A stretch of 64,000 nucleotides of DNA from Lentzea cavernae. Lineage in GTDB: Bacteria; Actinomycetota; Actinomycetes; Mycobacteriales; Pseudonocardiaceae. Location of the stretch: positions 1-64,000 of the forward strand of contig NZ_BNAR01000013.1 in NCBI RefSeq assembly GCF_014653695.1. Reading direction: 5' to 3'. The position numbers were made by a program, and so were the translations under genes. Shown in pieces: positions 53,741-61,811 of this stretch; positions within the stretch are counted from its first letter, which is position 1; each line of letters starts with the position of its first letter. Under the pieces are notes generated by a model. The model saw only the letters and a program-made list of their open reading frames with translations. It was not told where the DNA came from and did not search any database.

Positions 53741-54385
53741 ATGCTGAACACACTGGCCGCGGCCGCGCTCGCGATGTCGACGATCGTCTTCCCTCCCGGC
53801 GGCGCCCCCGGCGACACCCCGCCCCCGGACCACATCACCATCGACGTCGTGACGATCAACGGCTCCGGCTGCCGGGCGGGAACGGCCGCCGTGGCCGTCA
53901 GCCCGGACAACAAGGCGTTCACCGTCACCTACAGCGAGTTCATGGCGCAGGTGGGCCCCCAGGCCCTGCCCACCGACTTCCGCAAGAACTGCCAGCTGAA
54001 CCTGCGCGTCAACGTGCCGTCCGGCTTCACCTACGGCATCTCCTCCACCGACTACCGGGGCTTCGCCCACCTCGAACGCGGCGCCACCGCCCTGGAGAAG
54101 GCGAACTACTACTTCCAGGGCATGTCCCAGACGGAGTACAAGCAGCACAACTACAAGGGCCCGTTCAGCGACGACTGGCAGGCAACGGACACGACCGACG
54201 TGGCCGCCATCGTCTACCACCCCTGCGGCGAGAAGCGGAACTTCAACATCAACACCGAGCTGCGCGTCATGGCGGGCACGTCCGACAAGAAGCTGACGAG
54301 CTTCATCACGATGGACTCGACCGACGGCTCCATCGAGACGACCTACCACTTCGCGTGGAAGGTTTGTCCTCCCCCGAGGCCGTAG
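53741..54385 (+). CDS. Second secreted DUF4360 protein
   Basis: 214 aa, same family and same motifs as the preceding gene (IDVVTINGSGCRAGTAAV, DFRKNCQLNLRV, YYFQGMSQ, HPCGEKRNFNINTELRV). The signal peptide is short and ends near residue 22. Lies 62 bases after the first copy with its own GGAAAGG site. Clear tandem duplication with divergence; function unknown. Confidence 0.86.
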   Translation: MLNTLAAAALAMSTIVFPPGGAPGDTPPPDHITIDVVTINGSGCRAGTAAVAVSPDNKAFTVTYSEFMAQVGPQALPTDFRKNCQLNLRVNVPSGFTYGISSTDYRGFAHLERGATALEKANYYFQGMSQTEYKQHNYKGPFSDDWQATDTTDVAAIVYHPCGEKRNFNINTELRVMAGTSDKKLTSFITMDSTDGSIETTYHFAWKVCPPPRP

Positions 54386-54396
54386 TACCCGGCCAG

Positions 54397-54430
54397 GTGC
54401 CGGGCATTCCGCGAACGGGGTGCCCGGCAC
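54397..54430 (+). terminator. Terminator after the DUF4360 pair
   Basis: Perfect 10-bp arms GTGCCGGGCA and complement with a 14-base loop, 11 bases after the stop of the second DUF4360 gene. Confidence 0.65.
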
Positions 54431-54479
54431 GCCCCTGCTCTGAGAAGATCGACCTCAGCGACCGTCTGGGGGGACGACC

Positions 54480-55718
54480 ATGAAGATGCACGCGCTGTCC
54501 GGCGTCCACCTGGGACCGGCGTTCCACGCGGTGGTGGACGAGATCGCCGCGGTGGTCCCGGCACCGCGCTACCCGAACCTCCCGGTGTTCCTCGACGACC
54601 TGCCGGACTCGTCCGCGCGCGTGGACCTGATGCGCCTGGCCGTGCTCGTGGCGCTGGAGCGGTCGGGCGACAACGTGCACACGATCTCCGTCACCGGCCA
54701 TTCCGGGTACCTGCCCGACCACGGGTGGCTGATCTCCCGGGAGGACCCCTCCCCCGGCCTCACCTTCCTCAAGGGCGCCCGGCAGCCGGAAGACCGCATC
54801 GCGACCGTCGTCGAGGGCGCGGACGGGGTGCACGTGACGGTCGGCGCGGCGCGCTTCGTGTTCCAGCCACCTCCGGAGGAGGAGTGCCGGCAGCTGCTGA
54901 AGGCCGGCGTGCGGGGCACGCCGATCAGGTTCCCCGTCTTCCCGAGCCCCAGCCCGTTCCTGCTCGCCCGCGGTGACGGACCCGACGAGGTGCTGCTGTG
55001 GCGGCTGGGCCTGCCGACCGCCCGGTTCCGGCTGCCAGGCCCGGTCCTCGCCGCCACCCACGTCGGCGACCACCACCAGAACACGCTGGTCACGCTGATC
55101 GAGTTCGGGGGCGAACTGCTGGTGCACGTCACCGGCGAGGCGGACACCGACCTGGCCAAGCTGCACGTCCCGATCGACTTCAGCGTCGCCGACGAGGCCG
55201 CGCACGACCTGTCACCGCTCTACTTCGACATGGACGAGGCCTGGGACTTCGGCGTCTACTTCCGCCGCGGCGGTGAGTGGTGGACCCTGCGCTGGTGGCC
55301 CAGCAGGGCGCTGTTGAGGCCGTCGACCTCGAAGGTCCACGAGCCCGACAGCTTTCCCTTCCACACCAGGCTCGACGGCGCGGGCAAGGTGCTGTTCGGG
55401 CCGAATTGGACCGCCGGCCGGCGCGACGCCGGGTGGACGGCGTGGCGGCACGAGCGGGACGACGTGGTCATCCCCGTGACTCGTGACGAGGAGGTGATGG
55501 GCCTGACCGAGCTCGGGGACCTGCCCGCGTTGCTGACCCGGGAGGGCGACGTCGTCCGGGTGAGGACGGCGAACGGCGTGCGCACGGTCGCCGAGTCCGC
55601 GGGCACCGTGAACCGCCACCACCAACTGCCCTGGGTGGCGGTGCAGCGCTCACCTCACCTGGTGGAGATCATCGACATCGCGACCGGCGTGGTGCTGCAC
55701 ACCCTCGACACGGCCTAG
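54480..55718 (+). CDS. Hypothetical protein, beta-rich
   Basis: 412 aa, cytoplasmic by sequence (no signal peptide or membrane segment). I do not recognise the family. The first 60 residues are helical; the rest is beta-rich with many aromatic and Gly-Asp turns (GGEWWTLRWWPSRALL, GPNWTAGRRDAGWTAW), possibly a propeller. GGGGGGA upstream supports ATG 54480, with ATG 54486 also possible. The gene overlaps the convergent ilvA end by 4 bases. Confidence 0.65.
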   Translation: MKMHALSGVHLGPAFHAVVDEIAAVVPAPRYPNLPVFLDDLPDSSARVDLMRLAVLVALERSGDNVHTISVTGHSGYLPDHGWLISREDPSPGLTFLKGARQPEDRIATVVEGADGVHVTVGAARFVFQPPPEEECRQLLKAGVRGTPIRFPVFPSPSPFLLARGDGPDEVLLWRLGLPTARFRLPGPVLAATHVGDHHQNTLVTLIEFGGELLVHVTGEADTDLAKLHVPIDFSVADEAAHDLSPLYFDMDEAWDFGVYFRRGGEWWTLRWWPSRALLRPSTSKVHEPDSFPFHTRLDGAGKVLFGPNWTAGRRDAGWTAWRHERDDVVIPVTRDEEVMGLTELGDLPALLTREGDVVRVRTANGVRTVAESAGTVNRHHQLPWVAVQRSPHLVEIIDIATGVVLHTLDTA

Positions 55719-56950
55719 ATCAGGAACCGGTACGCCGTCGACCCCGGCTCCACCGGCTGGATCCGCAGCGGGGACTCCTTCATCCGCCCCCACAGCAGGT
55801 CGTAGTCCTCACGCCGCCCCAGCTCGATGCACACCAGCGCGGCCCCGGTCTCCCGGTTGTCCCGCTTGACGTACTCGAACCGCACGATGTCGTCGTCCTT
55901 GCCCAGCACGTCGTCCAGGAACCGCCGCAACGCACCGGGCTCCTGCGGGAACTCCACCAGGAACCAGTGCTTCAGACCGCGGTGGATCATCGACCGCTCG
56001 ACGATCTCCGCATACCGCGACACGTCGTTGTTCCCACCGGACAACAGGCAGACCACGGTCGAGTCGGGCGCGACGGAAATCTCCTCCAGCAGCGCCGCCG
56101 ACGCCAGGGCGCCCGCGGGCTCCGCGATGATCCCGTCGATCTGGTACAGCTCCAACATCTCCGTGCACACCGCACCCTCAGCCACGGTCAGCAGCTCAGC
56201 CCCGGAGTCACGCACCAACGGAAACGTGACCTCCCCCGCCCGACGAACAGCGGCACCGTCGACGAACGAGTCCACCTCGGGCAACGTGACCGGACCACCG
56301 GCCTGCAACGCCGCGATCATGCTCGCCGCCCCGGCCGGCTCCACACCGATGATCCGAGTGCGCGGAAACCGCTCCCGGAACCAGGTCCCGACACCGGAGA
56401 GCAGCCCGCCACCACCCACGGGCACCACGACCACGTCGGGGGCGCCACCCAGCTGCTGCACGATCTCCAGCCCCACAGTGCCCTGCCCGGCCACCGTACG
56501 AGGATCGTCGAAGGCCGGAACGAGAGTCGCCCCCGTCGCGTCCGCGTACTCCTTGGCCAAAGCCGCCGCGTCGTCGTACGTGTCGCCGTCCACGATGAGC
56601 TGCACCATCCCCTGCCCGAGGGCGGCGATGCGGTCGCGCTTCTGGCGCGGTGTGGTCCGCGGCACGTGCACGCGGCCCTCGATGCCGAGGCGGCGGCAGG
56701 CGTAGGCGACGCCCTGGCCGTGGTTGCCGGCCGAGGCGCAGACGGCGCCACCGAAGGCGAACTCGGTCTGGCAGAGCAGGTTGAACGCGCCGCGCAGCTT
56801 GTAGGAGCGGCCGACCTGGAGGTCCTCGCGCTTGAACCACACGCGGGCGCCGGTCCGCTCGGACAGGCGCTGGTTCACCTCGAGCGGCGTGGTGCGTGCG
56901 ACTCCGCCGAGCCGGGCTGCGGCGGCGGACACCTCATCAGCGAAGGACAT
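55715..56950 (-). CDS. ilvA: Threonine dehydratase
   Basis: 411 aa, PLP enzyme converting threonine to 2-oxobutanoate at the entry to isoleucine synthesis. PLP Lys51 lies in GRSYKLRGAFN, SAGNHGQG binds phosphate, and the glycine loop is VPVGGGGL. One C-terminal ACT-like regulatory domain (HWFLVEFPQEPGALRRFL). Full length for the single-ACT actinobacterial form. Divergent from the LPMO gene with 62 bases between. Confidence 0.96.
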   Translation of the reverse strand: MSFADEVSAAAARLGGVARTTPLEVNQRLSERTGARVWFKREDLQVGRSYKLRGAFNLLCQTEFAFGGAVCASAGNHGQGVAYACRRLGIEGRVHVPRTTPRQKRDRIAALGQGMVQLIVDGDTYDDAAALAKEYADATGATLVPAFDDPRTVAGQGTVGLEIVQQLGGAPDVVVVPVGGGGLLSGVGTWFRERFPRTRIIGVEPAGAASMIAALQAGGPVTLPEVDSFVDGAAVRRAGEVTFPLVRDSGAELLTVAEGAVCTEMLELYQIDGIIAEPAGALASAALLEEISVAPDSTVVCLLSGGNNDVSRYAEIVERSMIHRGLKHWFLVEFPQEPGALRRFLDDVLGKDDDIVRFEYVKRDNRETGAALVCIELGRREDYDLLWGRMKESPLRIQPVEPGSTAYRFLI

Positions 56951-57012
56951 GTCAGTACATCTTCCGTGAACGACTCGGGTCTGGCACGCGTACCCCTAGA
57001 AGGAAGGGGGCG

Positions 57013-57876
57013 GTGCCCGTGTTTCGCCTGTTGGGCGTGCTGACGCTGCTCATGATGCTCTCCGCGGTTCCCGCGCACGGCCATGGCGCGCCCACCGACC
57101 CGCCGAGCAGGGCTTTCCTGTGCTCGCCAGGTCAACCCACAGCATCATCCTCGCCCTGCCGCAGCGCCATCGCGGCGGGGTTGCCGTCCAAGGAGTGGGA
57201 CAACATCCGGCTCCCGAACGTGCGCGGGCAGGACGAGGCGAAGGTTCCGGACGGCAAACTGTGCAGCGCGGGGCTCGCGAAGTACGCGGGACTCGACCAG
57301 TCGTCGGCCGCGTGGCCGGTGACCAAGCTGAAGAGCACGGCCTTCACCTACCGGGCGACGATCCCGCACCAGGGCTCGTTCCGGTTCTACGTGACGCGCG
57401 ACGGCTTCTCGCCGGACCGGCCGCTGCGGTGGGCGGACCTGGACCAGTTCCTGAACGTGCCCTCTCCCCCGCTCGTCAACGGCTCCTACGAGTTCCAGGT
57501 GCAGTTGCCGCAGGACCGGACGGGACGGCACCTGGTCTACACGGTCTGGCAGAACACGGACACGCCCGACACCTACTACTCGTGCACCGACGTCGAGATC
57601 GCGGCAGCGGTGAAACCCACGACGCCGGCCGCCCAGCAGGCGCCGGCCGCACCACCCGTGAAGGCCGCACCGCAGACCCCGGCGAGCCGGTCCGCCCCGT
57701 CGTCCACCAAGCCGTCGGCGCCGAAGTCGAGCGTTCCGCGCCCGGTTCCTGTTGCGTCGAGCGCCGAACAACCTCCTTCGGACGCGACGAGGTTCGGCAT
57801 GGCCGCCGTGGTCGCGGCACTGGGAGGACTCGTCGTGCTGGGCGGGTTCGTGTTGTGGCGCAAAAGAATTCTGTGA
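57013..57876 (+). CDS. AA10 lytic polysaccharide monooxygenase, membrane-anchored
   Basis: 287 aa. Signal peptide ends in AHG or A, exposing an N-terminal copper-brace His (His24 in HGAPTDPPSR, or His22). The second brace His is His119 (IPHQGSFRFYVTRDG), and the end VYTVWQNTDTPDTYYSCTDVE is typical of AA10. A Pro/Ala/Ser linker (about 200-255) and a C-terminal helix (about 258-280, VVAALGGLVVLGGFVLW) followed by RKRIL suggest a cell-surface enzyme. Likely acts on chitin or cellulose, given the neighbouring chitinases. GTG 57013 or 57019. Confidence 0.9.
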   Translation: MPVFRLLGVLTLLMMLSAVPAHGHGAPTDPPSRAFLCSPGQPTASSSPCRSAIAAGLPSKEWDNIRLPNVRGQDEAKVPDGKLCSAGLAKYAGLDQSSAAWPVTKLKSTAFTYRATIPHQGSFRFYVTRDGFSPDRPLRWADLDQFLNVPSPPLVNGSYEFQVQLPQDRTGRHLVYTVWQNTDTPDTYYSCTDVEIAAAVKPTTPAAQQAPAAPPVKAAPQTPASRSAPSSTKPSAPKSSVPRPVPVASSAEQPPSDATRFGMAAVVAALGGLVVLGGFVLWRKRIL

Positions 57877-57893
57877 ACGTACCGGTCCCCAAC

Positions 57894-57905
57894 AGGTCTA
57901 GACCT
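57894..57905. promoter_or_regulatory. DasR-box-like palindrome upstream of ThuA-ricin gene
   Basis: AGGTCTAGACCT is a perfect 12-bp palindrome matching the DasR core at 10 of 12 positions, 55 bases before the start codon. Same motif as at the two chitinase genes. Confidence 0.7.
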
Positions 57906-57959
57906 TCCCTACGATGATCTTCGGGCGCGCAACCCCTGCTAGACGAAGGTGTGTACCCG

Positions 57960-59201
57960 ATGGCTCGAAAACTGTTGGCGCTACTGGCAATGCTCGCCGC
58001 CACGCTCGTCCCGGTCTCCGTCTCGGCCGCCGGCTCGGCACAGGCGGCTCCGTTCAAGGTCCTGGCGTTCTACAACGGCACCTTCGACGCGGCCCACATC
58101 GCGTTCGTCAACGAGGCGAACCCGTGGCTCACCCGCGCGGGCCAGGAGAACGGCTTCACCTACGAGTCGACCAAGGACTGGAACCGGCTCAGCACCCTGA
58201 CCCCCGCGCAGGCGCAGGTCGTGGTCTTCCTCGACGACGCCCCGACCGGTGCCGCGGCGCGGTCGGGGTTCCAGCGCTACATCGAGGCGGGCGGCGGTTT
58301 CTTCGGCTTCCACGTCAGCGCGTTCACCCAGAACGCCGGTGAGTGGTCCTGGTACCACAACACGTTCCTGGCCAAGGGCAACTTCGTCAGCAACACGTGG
58401 GGCCCGACCACCGCGGTGCTCAAGACCGAGACCCGCACCCACCCCTCGACGCTGCGCCTGCCGGAGAGGTTCACGTCGGCGGTCAGCGAGTGGTACAGCT
58501 GGGACCGCGACCTGCGCCAGAACTCGAACGTCCAGATCCTGGCGAGCGTCGACCCGTCGAGCTTCCCGCTCGGCACCGACCCGAACCAGCAGTGGCGCAG
58601 CGGCTACTACCCGATCATGTGGACGAACAAGAATTACAAGATGATCTACGCGAACTTCGGCCACAACGCCATGGACTACCAGGCGAACAAGCCGCTGTCG
58701 TCCACGTTCGCGAGCCAGACCCAGAACAACTTCCTCATCGACAGCCTCCTGTGGCTGGGCGGTGGCGGCACCCCGCCGCCGCAGGGCGAGTGGAAGACGG
58801 TCGTCAACCGCGGCAACGGCAAGTGCGTCGACGCCGCCGCGGCCGGTGTCAGCAACGGCACCGTCATCCAGCAGTACGCCTGCAACGGCACCACGGCCCA
58901 GAACTTCCGCGTGGTGGCGACGACCGACGGCTACTCCCGCGTCGAGTACCGCAACGACCCGGCCAAGGTGCTCGACGTGAGCAACGTGTCCAGCGCCGAC
59001 AACGCCGGCATCCACCTGTGGGACTTCGGTGGCGGCACGAACCAGCAGTGGCGCGTCACGACCGGCTCCGACGGCTACTCGACGCTGACGGCGCGGCACT
59101 CGAACAAGTGCCTGAGCGCGTCGTCCGGGTCGGCCGACGGCGTGCAGCTCGTCCAGGCGACCTGCAACGGTTCGGCGGCGCAGAGCTTCAAGATCGGTTA
59201 G
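57960..59201 (+). CDS. Secreted ThuA domain plus ricin-type lectin protein
   Basis: 413 aa. Signal peptide to about residue 28 (GSAQAA). A ThuA-like class-I glutamine-amidotransferase-fold domain follows (about 30-265: KVLAFYNGTFDAAHIAFVNEA, GGGFFGFHVSA). A Pro-rich linker and a C-terminal ricin-B-type trefoil lectin (about 275-413) with QxW/QxF repeats (AQNF, QQW, AQSF) complete it. ATG 57960 has GAAGG ten bases upstream. A DasR-like box is in front. Likely binds and perhaps modifies a polysaccharide. Confidence 0.88.
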   Translation: MARKLLALLAMLAATLVPVSVSAAGSAQAAPFKVLAFYNGTFDAAHIAFVNEANPWLTRAGQENGFTYESTKDWNRLSTLTPAQAQVVVFLDDAPTGAAARSGFQRYIEAGGGFFGFHVSAFTQNAGEWSWYHNTFLAKGNFVSNTWGPTTAVLKTETRTHPSTLRLPERFTSAVSEWYSWDRDLRQNSNVQILASVDPSSFPLGTDPNQQWRSGYYPIMWTNKNYKMIYANFGHNAMDYQANKPLSSTFASQTQNNFLIDSLLWLGGGGTPPPQGEWKTVVNRGNGKCVDAAAAGVSNGTVIQQYACNGTTAQNFRVVATTDGYSRVEYRNDPAKVLDVSNVSSADNAGIHLWDFGGGTNQQWRVTTGSDGYSTLTARHSNKCLSASSGSADGVQLVQATCNGSAAQSFKIG

Positions 59202-59587
59202 GTGGACCGTGAGTGGTTCTGGTCGTTGAGGCGGCCGGAACCACTCACGACCACCCGCTCCCCCGGGCCAGGGTCCACCGCGCGCGGCGCCCCGAGGAAC
59301 CCGTACATGTCGTTGAGCTGGTGCAGCGCCTGCACCGCGTCCCGCCACACCGGACAGGGCCACGCGCGGTGCCGCCCGTACCAGGCGCGGCACGACTTGC
59401 ACCGGTGCCGCTCGTCCGGCTCGTGCATCCGCAGCAGACCCCGCCACCACGGCAGGGCGTCGCGAAGCTGTTCGCGCAGGTCGAAGACCTCGTGGGGCGA
59501 TTCCGCCCGCGCGAGCCGGTCCATGGTCTTGTAGACGACGTCGATCACCGACTGGTGGAACGAGTCCTGCCGTTCAGCAAGCGCCAT
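59198..59587 (-). CDS. Hypothetical cysteine-motif protein
   Basis: 129 aa, helical N-terminus followed by CKSCRAWYGRHRAWPCPVW (CxxC plus a third Cys, with His), possibly a small zinc-binding module. No signal peptide. Its last 4 bases overlap the convergent ThuA-ricin gene, and a 12-bp hairpin lies within its 3' end. Lies divergent from the XRE/ImmA trio; function unknown. Confidence 0.65.
   Translation of the reverse strand: MALAERQDSFHQSVIDVVYKTMDRLARAESPHEVFDLREQLRDALPWWRGLLRMHEPDERHRCKSCRAWYGRHRAWPCPVWRDAVQALHQLNDMYGFLGAPRAVDPGPGERVVVSGSGRLNDQNHSRST
59208..59249 (+). terminator. Terminator of the ThuA-ricin gene
   Basis: Perfect 12-bp arms CGTGAGTGGTTC (59208-59219) and complement (59238-59249) with an 18-base loop, starting 7 bases after the stop. 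It lies within the coding end of the convergent gene. Confidence 0.6.
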
Positions 59588-59732
59588 GTCCGGATGTCCT
59601 CCGCGAAGTTGAGACAGGCACGGGCGGAGTCTATGTTGGCCAGTGGAGGGCTTTCAACTGGTGAAAATCCGGTCACCCGGTTAGCCCTTTCCACGAGTGG
59701 AGACGCTCACCGCGCGCGACGGGGGGACGGCA
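59588..59732. promoter_or_regulatory. Divergent promoter region
   Basis: A 145-base gap with a less GC-rich stretch (TTTCAACTGGTGAAAATCCGG near 59651, given here as two parts of one dyad-like run: TTTCAAC and GTGAAAA). Presumably holds promoters for both divergent genes. Confidence 0.35.
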
Positions 59733-60170
59733 ATGGCGGGGGAACGTTCCCTGGCTGACAGGCTCAACCACCTCTTCGCCAGGTACACGGCTCGTTCCGG
59801 CCAGGAGTTCAGCAACGAACAGGTCGCCGCGTCGATCGCCGGAACCGGCGTCACCATCTCCCAGAGCTACATCTGGCAGCTGCGCAAGGGCAAGAAGGAC
59901 AACCCGACGTTCAAGCACCTGCAGGCCCTGGCAGGCTTCTTCGGTGTGCCCGTGAGCTACTTCTTCGACGACGAGGTCACCGACCGCGTCGACGAGCAGC
60001 TGAAATCGTTGCAGGACGAGCAGTCGCGCCTGCACGAGATCGCCGCGGGCAGCGACGCGCAGCTCATGGCGATGCGCGCGGGGGAGCTGTCGCCGGACCG
60101 CCGCCGCCTGGTCATGGAACTGCTCGACGTGGTCTACCGACAGGAACAGGCCGAGCGCGGCGAAGGATGA
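59733..60170 (+). CDS. XRE-family transcriptional regulator
   Basis: 145 aa. N-terminal helix-turn-helix (EQVAASIAGTGVTISQSYIWQLRKGKKDNPTFKHLQ region, residues about 25-65) with a C-terminal helical extension. ATG 59733 is chosen for GGGGGGA six bases upstream; GTG 59697 lacks support. It starts a three-gene operon with an ImmA/IrrE peptidase and a MAB_1171c-like membrane protein. Peptidase-regulated repression, as in ImmA/ImmR, is the likely scheme. Confidence 0.9.
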   Translation: MAGERSLADRLNHLFARYTARSGQEFSNEQVAASIAGTGVTISQSYIWQLRKGKKDNPTFKHLQALAGFFGVPVSYFFDDEVTDRVDEQLKSLQDEQSRLHEIAAGSDAQLMAMRAGELSPDRRRLVMELLDVVYRQEQAERGEG

Positions 60171-60173
60171 CTC

Positions 60174-60686
60174 GTGGCCGAACGAGATTTGCGCAAGCGG
60201 TGCCGCCGCCTGCTGAACGAGCTGGACATCCAGCCGCCGCTCGACGTCGAGGAGCTCTGCCGCCGCGTCGGTGACCAGCGAGGAAGACCGATCCGGCTGA
60301 TCGCGCACCCGATCCCGGTGCCCGGCCCGTACGGCGTGTGGATCGCCACCGCGAAGGCCGACTACATCCTGTACCAGCAGGAGACGTCGAAGGCGCACCA
60401 GAACCACATCATCCTGCACGAACTCGGCCACCTGCTGGCCGGTCACACCAGTGACGAGCAGGACGACGGCCTGCTCACGGGCCTGTACCCCGACCTGGAA
60501 CCGGACGCGGTGCGGCGGGCGCTGCGGCGCACGTCCTACGACTCGGAGCACGAGCGCGAGGCCGAGACGGTGGCGACGATCATCCTCGAGTGGGCGTCGG
60601 TGCTGGACAAGGTCGCTCCACGGGCCTCCGAGGGTCCCGCGCGCCGCATGTCGTCGTCACTCGCGGACCGTCTGGGGTGGTTGTAG
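60174..60686 (+). CDS. ImmA/IrrE family metallopeptidase
   Basis: 170 aa. Zinc motif HELGH (residues about 82-86) with a later Glu in HEREAETVATII as probable third ligand. The N-terminal part (LRKRCRRLLNELDIQPPLDVEELCRRVGDQRGRPI region) matches the family. Such enzymes cleave an XRE repressor on receipt of a signal (known for ImmA and IrrE). The GTG start is 3 bases after the XRE gene. Confidence 0.93.
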   Translation: MAERDLRKRCRRLLNELDIQPPLDVEELCRRVGDQRGRPIRLIAHPIPVPGPYGVWIATAKADYILYQQETSKAHQNHIILHELGHLLAGHTSDEQDDGLLTGLYPDLEPDAVRRALRRTSYDSEHEREAETVATIILEWASVLDKVAPRASEGPARRMSSSLADRLGWL

Positions 60687-61796
60687 GTGGAGTACCTCAA
60701 GGAGACCCAGGGCATCGTCGCGTTCTCGGCGCTGGCGGTCGTGCTGTACCTGCTGGTGCGCCGGCCTCGCGACCCGCGCCTGCGCTCGGTGACGGCCCTG
60801 GTGGCGGGCTGGGCGGTCGGCTACCCGTTCGGGCGGGCGGCGTCGGGCGGGCGGTGGTTGCTCGGGCTCGACCCGATGGTCTGCCAACTGATCCAGCACT
60901 CGATGCTGCAGGTCGGTGTTTACGGGCTGATCTGCTTCTTCATCTTCTCCGCCCTCGACGACGCCCGTGCGAAGCGGCAGGCGTTGCTCCAGCTCGCGCC
61001 TCTGCTGCTGTGCATCAGCGTCATGACGTGGGCGGTGCTCGCGATCCCTGACGAGCTGAGGGTGGCGGCGGCGCGGGTGCCGAACTCGCTCGGCGGCGGC
61101 CCGACCGGGGTCCTCGCGATCACGGTCTTCTACGCGCTGGGCAACGGGTACCTGCTCTACGGCTTCGCGACGATGTTCGTGTGGGCCCGCCGCTACGCCC
61201 GCGGCGCCGAGCCCCGGTTGCGCCGGGGCCTGCTGATCACCTCGACGGGCCTGGCGCTGCTGGTGCCCGCCGACGCCATCTTCGTGTCCTCCAACGTCTC
61301 CCGCTACTTCGGCGAGCCGCTCCCCCGCTGGTTGCTGACCACCGCGGTGTGGTTCCTGCTGCCCGGCGTGCTGCTGTGCGTCGTCGGCGTGATCTACCCG
61401 ATCGCCGCCATGCGGTTCGCGGCGACGGGGTTGTGGCTGCGGCACCTGCGCGCGTACCACCGGCTTGCTCCACTGTGGACGTTGCTGCACCAGTCGTTCC
61501 CCGAGGACGCCCTGCACCGGGTGCCGTCCCGCCGTGACGCGTTCTCGTTGCGGGGCGTGCACCGGCGCTACTACCGGCGGGTGATCGAGTGCCGCGACGG
61601 GCTGGTGCGGATCAGCCCGTACGTCGCCGAGACGCCCGAGGAGCTGCCGTTGTCCGAACGGCTGCGGGCCGGGCTGCAGACCCGTAGGTCGGGCGCGGTG
61701 ACGATGCGGCTGCCGATCGCCCTCGCGATCCCGGAGGACGACGGGATGGACGCCGACGTGCGCGAACTGGAAAGACTCGCGGTGTCGTTGCGCTGA
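60687..61796 (+). CDS. MAB_1171c-like integral membrane protein
   Basis: 369 aa. About seven helices in the first 250 residues (FSALAVVLYLLV, VYGLICFFIFSAL, LLISTS-like segments, WFLLPGVLLCVVGVIYPIAA) and a hydrophilic C-terminal domain of about 120 residues. It resembles the MAB_1171c/DUF6545 family commonly next to XRE and ImmA/IrrE genes in actinomycetes. Starts directly after the peptidase stop. Possible signal sensor or transporter feeding the peptidase. Confidence 0.78.
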   Translation: MEYLKETQGIVAFSALAVVLYLLVRRPRDPRLRSVTALVAGWAVGYPFGRAASGGRWLLGLDPMVCQLIQHSMLQVGVYGLICFFIFSALDDARAKRQALLQLAPLLLCISVMTWAVLAIPDELRVAAARVPNSLGGGPTGVLAITVFYALGNGYLLYGFATMFVWARRYARGAEPRLRRGLLITSTGLALLVPADAIFVSSNVSRYFGEPLPRWLLTTAVWFLLPGVLLCVVGVIYPIAAMRFAATGLWLRHLRAYHRLAPLWTLLHQSFPEDALHRVPSRRDAFSLRGVHRRYYRRVIECRDGLVRISPYVAETPEELPLSERLRAGLQTRRSGAVTMRLPIALAIPEDDGMDADVRELERLAVSLR

Positions 61797-61811
61797 GCCT
61801 ATGGTCCATTC

